From Sideroxydans sp. (GTDB taxonomy: Bacteria > Pseudomonadota > Gammaproteobacteria > Burkholderiales > Gallionellaceae): a stretch of DNA of 11,404 bases. Below the pieces are notes generated by a model. It saw only the letters and a program-made list of their open reading frames with translations. It was not told where the DNA came from and searched no databases. Location of the stretch: the NCBI GenBank assembly GCA_030823965.1, contig JAVBYP010000087.1, forward strand, positions 1 to 11,404, written 5' to 3'. Of the stretch, positions 7,197-11,404 are shown one piece after another. How positions within the stretch are numbered: the first letter of the stretch is position 1; each line of letters opens with the position of its first letter. Made by a program: the position numbers and the translations under genes.

Positions 7197-8459
7197 ATGC
7201 TTCGAATATCTGTTTTCGCTTTTCTCCTTTGTCTTACTCGATTCGCACAGGCTGAATTGAGCATCGAGATCACCGGTGCGGGTGAGCATCAAACGCCGGT
7301 ATCTGTGATCCGCTTCGCGGGTGAGGACGAGTCGCAGCGCATCAGCGAAGTGGTGTCGAAGGATCTGGCGCGTACGGGCCTGTTCAAGTTGATCGACCCT
7401 GCTGGTAGGGCGCCACGGGACGCGAGTGCGGTAAATTTCACTGAATGGAACGGTGTTGAGGCATTGCTCATCGGTTCGGTCACTCAGCAATCAGGCGACA
7501 AGCTGTTTGTCACATTCCAGCTGGTTGATACGGTGCGCCGTAGCGAACTATTGAAGCTGACGGTCTCATCAAATAAGCAGCAGTCACGCGCCATCGCACA
7601 TCACATCGCAGACAGGGTCTATGAAAGACTCACGGGCACGCCTGGAGTGTTCAGTACACGTATCGCCTATGTGAATCGTCACGAAGGGAATTACCGCTTG
7701 GTGGTCGCGGATAGCGATGGCTTTGGCGAGCAGGCTTTGTTGAGTTCGAAGGAGCCGATCATGTCGCCCGCGTGGTCTCCCGATGGGACGCGCATCGCCT
7801 ATGTGAGTTTCGAGCAGGGACGCGCCATGGTGTTCGTGCAGACCTTGAGTACGCGTGAACGTGTGTTGATGGCGGCTTTTCCAGGTAGCAACAGTGCGCC
7901 GGCATGGTCGCCAGACGGTAGCCAGCTGGCGCTGGTATTGACGCGAGATAATAGTTCTCAGCTCTATCTGGTCGGCGTCGACGGATCGGATCTTCGGCGT
8001 ATCACGTTCAGCGATACGATAGACACCGAGCCGACCTTTTCGCCAGATGGGAAATCATTGTTGTTCACTTCAGACAGGGGTGGATCGCCGCAGATTTACA
8101 GTATGTCGATAGACGGTGGGCGTGCCACGCGTCTGACTTTCGAATCCGGCAACAGTTTTTCACCAAGGTATAGCCCTGATGGTAAGAACGTCGTCTATTC
8201 CCTTTATTCAGGAGGTACTTTCTCCATCGTGGTGCATGACTTGGAAAGCAAGCAAGTCCAGTACTTGACTTCGAATGCGCGGGATAAAAAACCAAGTTTC
8301 GCCCCCAACGGCAAACTGGTGCTGTTCGCTACAGAGTCCTCTGGGCGTGGTATATTGGCAACTGTTTCAAGTGACGGACGTGTGAAGCAAAAAATGGTCG
8401 CTCAGAGTGGGGATATTCGTGAGCCTGTCTGGGGGCCTTTTATCAAAGCGATGAATTGA
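7197..8459 (+). CDS. tolB: Periplasmic Tol-Pal beta-propeller protein TolB
   Basis: TolB shuttles between Pal and TolA in the periplasm. The 420-residue precursor has a signal peptide cut after AQA at residue 19. An N-terminal domain (about 20-150) precedes a six-bladed propeller marked by regularly spaced blade motifs: SPDG at 194, 238, 282 and 326, then the variant APNG at 369 and a last partial motif VWGPF near 411. The first four are exactly 44 residues apart. The ATG is preceded by AGGA at 7188-7191 (5-nt spacing), overlapping the tolA stop region, so the start is well fixed. Confidence 0.97.
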   Translation: MLRISVFAFLLCLTRFAQAELSIEITGAGEHQTPVSVIRFAGEDESQRISEVVSKDLARTGLFKLIDPAGRAPRDASAVNFTEWNGVEALLIGSVTQQSGDKLFVTFQLVDTVRRSELLKLTVSSNKQQSRAIAHHIADRVYERLTGTPGVFSTRIAYVNRHEGNYRLVVADSDGFGEQALLSSKEPIMSPAWSPDGTRIAYVSFEQGRAMVFVQTLSTRERVLMAAFPGSNSAPAWSPDGSQLALVLTRDNSSQLYLVGVDGSDLRRITFSDTIDTEPTFSPDGKSLLFTSDRGGSPQIYSMSIDGGRATRLTFESGNSFSPRYSPDGKNVVYSLYSGGTFSIVVHDLESKQVQYLTSNARDKKPSFAPNGKLVLFATESSGRGILATVSSDGRVKQKMVAQSGDIREPVWGPFIKAMN

Positions 8460-8474
8460 TTGAAAGGGTACGAA

Positions 8475-9071
8475 ATGAATAAACTAATCTTGGGAATGAT
8501 CACCGTGTCTTTGCTGGCAGCTTGTTCTAGCCCAGCGCAAAAAGAAACAACTTCTACTGCACCTGCAGCGCCACAAGCAAGCACGGCTGCGGATACATCT
8601 GCTACACCAACATCGGCTGCTGATTCCAACGTCGCTGCGACTTCCAACATGGCTGCTGATCCCGCTGCTGCGGATGCGGCCGCTGCAAAGGCTAAAGCGG
8701 ATGCAGATGCAAAAGCGGCTGAACTCGCTTTGCTCGACAAACGTACCGTATATTTCGATACCGACATCGATGTGTTCCATGATGCGGATAAAGAGATCAT
8801 CATGGCGCACGGCAAGAACCTCGGCAAAGTCTTTTTGTTGAAGGCTCGCGTCGCTGGTTATGCAGATGAGCGCGGCAGCAGCGAATACAACTTGGCATTG
8901 GGCCAACGTCGTGCTCAGAACACCAAGAAGGCTTTGGTGGCAGCCGGCGCGAAAGAAGGCCAGATCTCTACTGTGAGCTATGGTGAAGAGAAGGCAGTTG
9001 CGACAGGTCATGACGAATCCGCATGGGCGCAGAACCGTCGTGCTGAGATCAGCTACGACATCGCCAAGTAA
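8475..9071 (+). CDS. pal: Peptidoglycan-associated outer-membrane lipoprotein Pal
   Basis: Pal anchors the outer membrane to peptidoglycan and is the downstream target of Tol force. With the ATG at 8475 the protein has 198 residues and a lipobox LLAAC with lipidated C17. Ser at +2 predicts outer-membrane sorting. A long low-complexity linker of Ala, Thr, Ser, Asp and Lys follows (about 20-85). The OmpA-like domain holds VYFDTD (92-97) and [20 protein letters not shown] (127-146). D131 and R146 match the spacing of the diaminopimelate-binding Asp and Arg known from OmpA. The start is chosen because GAAAGGG lies 6 nt upstream and gives a normal signal peptide; the in-frame TTG at 8460 adds five unneeded residues. 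Confidence 0.97.
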   Translation: MNKLILGMITVSLLAACSSPAQKETTSTAPAAPQASTAADTSATPTSAADSNVAATSNMAADPAAADAAAAKAKADADAKAAELALLDKRTVYFDTDIDVFHDADKEIIMAHGKNLGKVFLLKARVAGYADERGSSEYNLALGQRRAQNTKKALVAAGAKEGQISTVSYGEEKAVATGHDESAWAQNRRAEISYDIAK

Positions 9072-9073
9072 AA

Positions 9074-9859
9074 GTGAATAAAGCTGTCTATTTTTTGTTG
9101 TGCAGCTTGTTGTTGGTAAACAGCCCCGCTCATGCGGGGCTGTTTTCTGATGAAGATGCGCGCAAACAGATACAGCTACTAGAAACACGTATCGCGAAGT
9201 TGGAAGCGCAGCTTGTTGATGCAGAAGCAGCGAACAAGCATTCCATCAGTGCTATGTTGGATCTGCAGATGCAGTTGGAAGTACATTCAGACGAACTGCG
9301 CAAAGTGCGTGGTCAGAATGAAGAGTGGGCTCATAACCTGCAAGATGTCGAGAAGCGACAAAAAGATTTTTATATCGATCTGGATGCGAGGTTGCGCCAA
9401 ATCGAGTCGGGCGAGGTGGGTGTTGCACCTAAGCCGATGGGCTCCAATCTAGTGGATGCGACAAAGGACGTAAGTACGAACCCCATCGGTGAGAACCGAG
9501 CCTTTGAAGTGGCCTACGGCCTTTACAAGGTTGAGAACTACCAAAGTGCTGCCATCGCATTCCGCGATTTCTTGCGCCAATTCCCGCAGTCTGTGCATGA
9601 AGCCAATGTCTATTATTGGATGGGTAATTCCTATTTCTTATCGGGCGATTACGCCAATAGTCAGGATAGCTATCAGAGCCTCATCACTCGTTTTCAAGAT
9701 CATCCACGCGTGGCGGAGGCGATGTTGAACACGGCTGAGTGCCAAGTGGAATTGAAGTTCAAGACCGCAGCCAAGAAGACACTCAAACAGATCGTCACGC
9801 AATTCCCCGGTAGTGATGCGGCAGAAAAAGCCAAGAAGCGTCTCGCCACTCTTAAGTAA
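9074..9859 (+). CDS. cpoB: Cell division coordinator CpoB (YbgF)
   Basis: CpoB links Tol-Pal constriction to septal peptidoglycan synthesis by contacting TolA and PBP1B in the periplasm. The 261-residue precursor has a signal peptide cut after AHA at residue 21. A coiled-coil trimerisation region follows (about 28-113, with heptads such as LLETRIAKLEAQL). After a linker come three TPR units (about 142-175, 178-212, 215-249) that include YYWMGNSYFLSGDYANS. It starts with GTG, 2 nt after the pal stop, and has no good ribosome site, so it probably depends on coupling with pal. Codons 15-24 carry a strong terminator-like hairpin, listed separately. Confidence 0.94.
   Translation: MNKAVYFLLCSLLLVNSPAHAGLFSDEDARKQIQLLETRIAKLEAQLVDAEAANKHSISAMLDLQMQLEVHSDELRKVRGQNEEWAHNLQDVEKRQKDFYIDLDARLRQIESGEVGVAPKPMGSNLVDATKDVSTNPIGENRAFEVAYGLYKVENYQSAAIAFRDFLRQFPQSVHEANVYYWMGNSYFLSGDYANSQDSYQSLITRFQDHPRVAEAMLNTAECQVELKFKTAAKKTLKQIVTQFPGSDAAEKAKKRLATLK
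9118..9146 (+). terminator. Terminator-like hairpin inside the cpoB signal-peptide codons
   Basis: A perfect 9-bp GC-rich stem, CAGCCCCGC (9121-9129) with GCGGGGCTG (9134-9142), closes a TCAT loop. It extends by three A-T pairs (9118-9120 with 9143-9145) and runs into TTTT. This is the form of an intrinsic terminator, although the T tract is short. It starts 47 nt after the pal stop and lies wholly within the cpoB frame, encoding NSPAHAGLF. It could end a share of transcripts after the abundant Pal product and lower cpoB-queE-queC. Ribosomes translating cpoB would cover it, so its strength would depend on cpoB initiation. Confidence 0.6.
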
Positions 9860-9871
9860 GTCCACTCGTTC

Positions 9872-10528
9872 ATGTCAAATCTAGCCGACGAATCGTTGCG
9901 CATCAGCGAAATATTCTTCTCACTGCAAGGGGAGACGAGCCGTGTCGGTCTGCCCACGGTGTTCGTGCGATTGACGGGGTGTCCGCTGCGTTGCACCTAT
10001 TGCGACACGACTTACGCTTTCACTGGCGGGCAGACGATGTCCTTGCAGTCCATATTGCAGCAGGTCGCGCAATACTCGCCTCGATACATCACGGTGACAG
10101 GAGGCGAGCCCTTGTCTCAGAAGAACAGTCTGTTGTTGATGCAAGCATTGTGTGATGAGGGCTATGAGGTATCGCTTGAAACGGGTGGCATGCTAGATGT
10201 GTCGGGTGTGGATGAGCGCGTTTCCAAAGTGGTCGATCTCAAGACACCTGCATCGGGTGAGGTGGCGAAGAATCTATTGAGCAATCTAGCGCATCTGAAC
10301 CCGCAGGACGAGATCAAGTTCGTGCTGTGTGGCGAGGCCGATTATCAGTGGGCGAGACAAATGATGACTGAACATCGATTGGCAGAACGTTGCGATGTCT
10401 TGTTCTCGCCTGCGCAAGGTCAGCTTGCGCCGAAAGAATTGGCTGAATGGATCTTGCGCGACCGCTTGCCGGTTCGCCTACAGGTACAACTTCACAAAAT
10501 ATTGTGGGGAAACGAGGCGGGGCACTAA
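9872..10528 (+). CDS. queE: 7-carboxy-7-deazaguanine synthase QueE
   Basis: QueE is a radical SAM enzyme that turns 6-carboxy-5,6,7,8-tetrahydropterin into 7-carboxy-7-deazaguanine in the queuosine pathway. The [4Fe-4S] motif is C37-xxx-C41-xx-C44 within [17 protein letters not shown], and the SAM-binding TGGEPL lies at 76-81. The N-terminal EIFFSLQGE is a family hallmark, where the Gln-Gly-Glu helps bind substrate. At 218 residues the length is normal. The ATG lies 12 nt after cpoB and has little ribosome-site similarity. It is followed by queC after 2 nt, so the two consecutive steps are encoded together. Confidence 0.96.
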   Translation: MSNLADESLRISEIFFSLQGETSRVGLPTVFVRLTGCPLRCTYCDTTYAFTGGQTMSLQSILQQVAQYSPRYITVTGGEPLSQKNSLLLMQALCDEGYEVSLETGGMLDVSGVDERVSKVVDLKTPASGEVAKNLLSNLAHLNPQDEIKFVLCGEADYQWARQMMTEHRLAERCDVLFSPAQGQLAPKELAEWILRDRLPVRLQVQLHKILWGNEAGH

Positions 10529-10530
10529 GT

Positions 10531-11205
10531 ATGAAAAGAGCAGTCGTTCTATTGTCGGGAGGTTTGGATTCGGCGACCGTACTTGCGATGGCACGTGAGC
10601 AAGGGTTTGAGTGTTATGCATTGAGCGTGGATTATGGTCAACGCCATCATGCCGAATTGGCTGCTGCACAACGTGTCGCTAGCGCTATCGGTGCGCGCGA
10701 ACATCGTGTCATCAATATCGACCTCACCGCATTCGGTGGCTCATCTCTCACGGATAACAAGATCGCTGTTCCAGAGCATGCCAGCACAGGCATCCCATCG
10801 ACCTATGTTCCCGCGCGTAACACCATCATGCTGTCACTTGCACTAGCATGGGCAGAGGTGCTGAAGGCGCAAGACATCTTCTTTGGCGTGAACGCCGTCG
10901 ATTACTCTGGCTATCCCGATTGCCGCCCTGAGTACGTCGAATCGTTCGAGCGCATGGCGAATCTAGCCACAAAATTCGCCGTGGAAGGTAAACCGCTGAC
11001 TTTACATGCCCCGCTGTTGCATTTGAGCAAGGCGCAGATCATCCAGCAGGGTGTTCGTTTGGGCGTGGACTACACGATCACCGTGTCGTGTTATCAAGCC
11101 GATGCGGACGGAAGAGCCTGTGGGCGTTGCGATTCATGCCGTTTACGTAGCGAAGGATTCGCCGCCGCTGGAGTGCCCGATTCCACGCGTTATCACGGGG
11201 TGTGA
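10531..11205 (+). CDS. queC: 7-cyano-7-deazaguanine (preQ0) synthase QueC
   Basis: QueC uses ATP and ammonia to convert the QueE product into preQ0, the precursor of queuosine in tRNA. The PP-loop ATP pyrophosphatase motif SGGLDS occupies 9-14. The segment DYGQRH (34-39) and [12 protein letters not shown] (93-104) are typical of the family. Four zinc-binding cysteines are at 187, 197, 200 and 203. The 224-residue form starting at the ATG at 10531 is chosen because the PP-loop then begins at residue 9 as usual and the gene sits 2 nt after queE. An upstream in-frame ATG at 10447 would overlap queE by 82 nt and add unrelated residues. The gene ends the long same-strand run. Confidence 0.97.
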   Translation: MKRAVVLLSGGLDSATVLAMAREQGFECYALSVDYGQRHHAELAAAQRVASAIGAREHRVINIDLTAFGGSSLTDNKIAVPEHASTGIPSTYVPARNTIMLSLALAWAEVLKAQDIFFGVNAVDYSGYPDCRPEYVESFERMANLATKFAVEGKPLTLHAPLLHLSKAQIIQQGVRLGVDYTITVSCYQADADGRACGRCDSCRLRSEGFAAAGVPDSTRYHGV

Positions 11206-11209
11206 TTCG

Positions 11210-11238
11210 TTTGACAGTCGAGGTCAAACCCGTATAAT
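11210..11238 (+). promoter_or_regulatory. Consensus sigma70 promoter for the tRNA genes, overlapped by a dyad
   Basis: TTGACA (11211-11216) and TATAAT (11233-11238) match the sigma70 hexamers perfectly, with a 16-nt spacer. A GC-rich discriminator (GCGCGC) follows, as expected of stable-RNA promoters under stringent control. Transcription would start near 11245, about 13 nt before tRNA-Lys. The -35 is part of an inverted repeat, TTTGAC (11210-11215) and GTCAAA (11223-11228), which might be an operator or chance. Confidence 0.9.
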
Positions 11239-11257
11239 GCGCGCTCCTTTTTAGGAG

Positions 11258-11333
11258 GGGTCGGTAGCTCAGTCGGTAGAGCAGCGGACTTTTAATCCGT
11301 TGGTCGCGAGTTCGAATCTCGCCCGACCCACCA
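11258..11333 (+). tRNA. tRNA-Lys (anticodon TTT)
   Basis: The 76-nt sequence folds into a full cloverleaf. The acceptor arms GGGTCGG and CCGACCC pair perfectly, and the D-arm contains TAGCTCAGTCGGTAGAGC. The anticodon loop is CTTTTAA with TTT at 11291-11293. The T-arm is CGCGAGTTCGAATCTCG. A73 is followed by an encoded CCA. The anticodon reads AAA and AAG, giving lysine. Confidence 0.98.
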
Positions 11334-11338
11334 GTATC

Positions 11339-11404
11339 GCCGCCTTAGCTCAGTTGGTAGAGCAACCGCCTTGTAAGCGGTAGGTCATCAGTTCGAATCC
11401 GATA
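11339..11404 (+). tRNA. tRNA-Thr (anticodon TGT), 3' end cut by window
   Basis: It begins 5 nt after the CCA of tRNA-Lys, so both are probably cut from one transcript. The acceptor 5' strand is GCCGCCT, followed by TAGCTCAGTTGGTAGAGC. The anticodon stem ACCGC/GCGGT closes the loop CTTGTAA with anticodon TGT. The variable loop is AGGTC. The T-arm reads ATCAG, TTCGAAT, CCGAT, which leaves an A-C mismatch at pair 52-62. The window ends at the first base or so of the 3' acceptor strand, so acceptor pairing cannot be checked. Confidence 0.93.

Noticed and set aside
8460..8474. TTG start for pal
   Set aside because: The ATG at 8475 has a well-spaced GAAAGGG site and gives a normal lipoprotein signal peptide; the TTG lies before that site.
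8402..9188. Long antisense frames opposite pal, Ala- or Cys/Ser-rich
   Set aside because: They are shadows of the low-complexity Ala/Thr/Ser linker codons of pal. They lack ribosome sites, and their composition mirrors the codon bias of the true gene.
10447..10530. Upstream in-frame ATG that would lengthen queC by 28 residues
   Set aside because: It overlaps the conserved end of queE by 82 nt, and the PP-loop of QueC normally lies within the first 15 residues, which the ATG at 10531 gives.
11192..11206. Hairpin ATCAC-GGGGT-GTGAT over the queC stop as an operon terminator
   Set aside because: The stem is only 5 bp and A/T-rich, and the following bases (TCGTTTG) are not a usable T tract. No convincing terminator for the long operon was found before the tRNA promoter.
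11244..11257. CTCCT-TTTT-AGGAG hairpin before tRNA-Lys
   Set aside because: The predicted transcription start near 11245 would cut into the 5' arm, and the position suits an ordinary short leader removed by RNase P.

Overview
The window reads as a chromosomal stretch of a betaproteobacterium, most likely of the Nitrosomonadales/Gallionellaceae type. This rests on the gene order yebC-ruvC-ruvA-ruvB-ybgC-tolQ-tolR-tolA-tolB-pal-cpoB-queE-queC, a moderately high GC content, and a small soluble class I cytochrome c. The lineage is inferred from synteny and protein style, not from any database search.

Left end (1-1019): a truncated secreted EF-hand protein on the + strand converges on a monohaem cytochrome c on the - strand. 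They share a symmetrical 13-bp terminator hairpin. Between the cytochrome and yebC lies a divergent control region. It holds a plausible sigma70 promoter for the cytochrome and a hairpin plus seven-T structure just ahead of yebC.

Middle (1020-4974): yebC, ruvC, a MenA/UbiA-type membrane prenyltransferase, ruvA and ruvB form one tightly packed run. From ruvC onward the genes overlap by ATGA or a few bases. Two things break the usual pattern. The prenyltransferase sits between ruvC and ruvA. Between yebC and ruvC there is a 122-bp stretch whose first 16 codons encode a second, divergent RuvC N-terminus fused directly to the yebC stop codon. It looks like the stump of an older ruvC.

Right part (4967-11205): ybgC, tolQRAB, pal and cpoB encode the complete Tol-Pal envelope machine: inner-membrane motor TolQR, spanning TolA, periplasmic TolB, outer-membrane lipoprotein Pal and coordinator CpoB. 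They are followed by queE and queC, which make the 7-deazaguanine core of queuosine. All genes from yebC to queC share a strand with gaps of at most 15 nt, apart from the stretch before ruvC. A read-through transcript of about 10 kb is therefore possible. However, a strong terminator-like hairpin lies inside the signal-peptide codons of cpoB, just after pal, and could split it.

Right end (11206-11404): a perfect-hexamer sigma70 promoter drives tRNA-Lys(TTT) and, 5 nt later, tRNA-Thr(TGT), which is cut by the window edge. No insertion sequence, CRISPR array, phage gene or toxin system was seen. The window is mostly conserved core genome, and the points of interest are the ruvC stump, the embedded prenyltransferase and the RNA-level signals.
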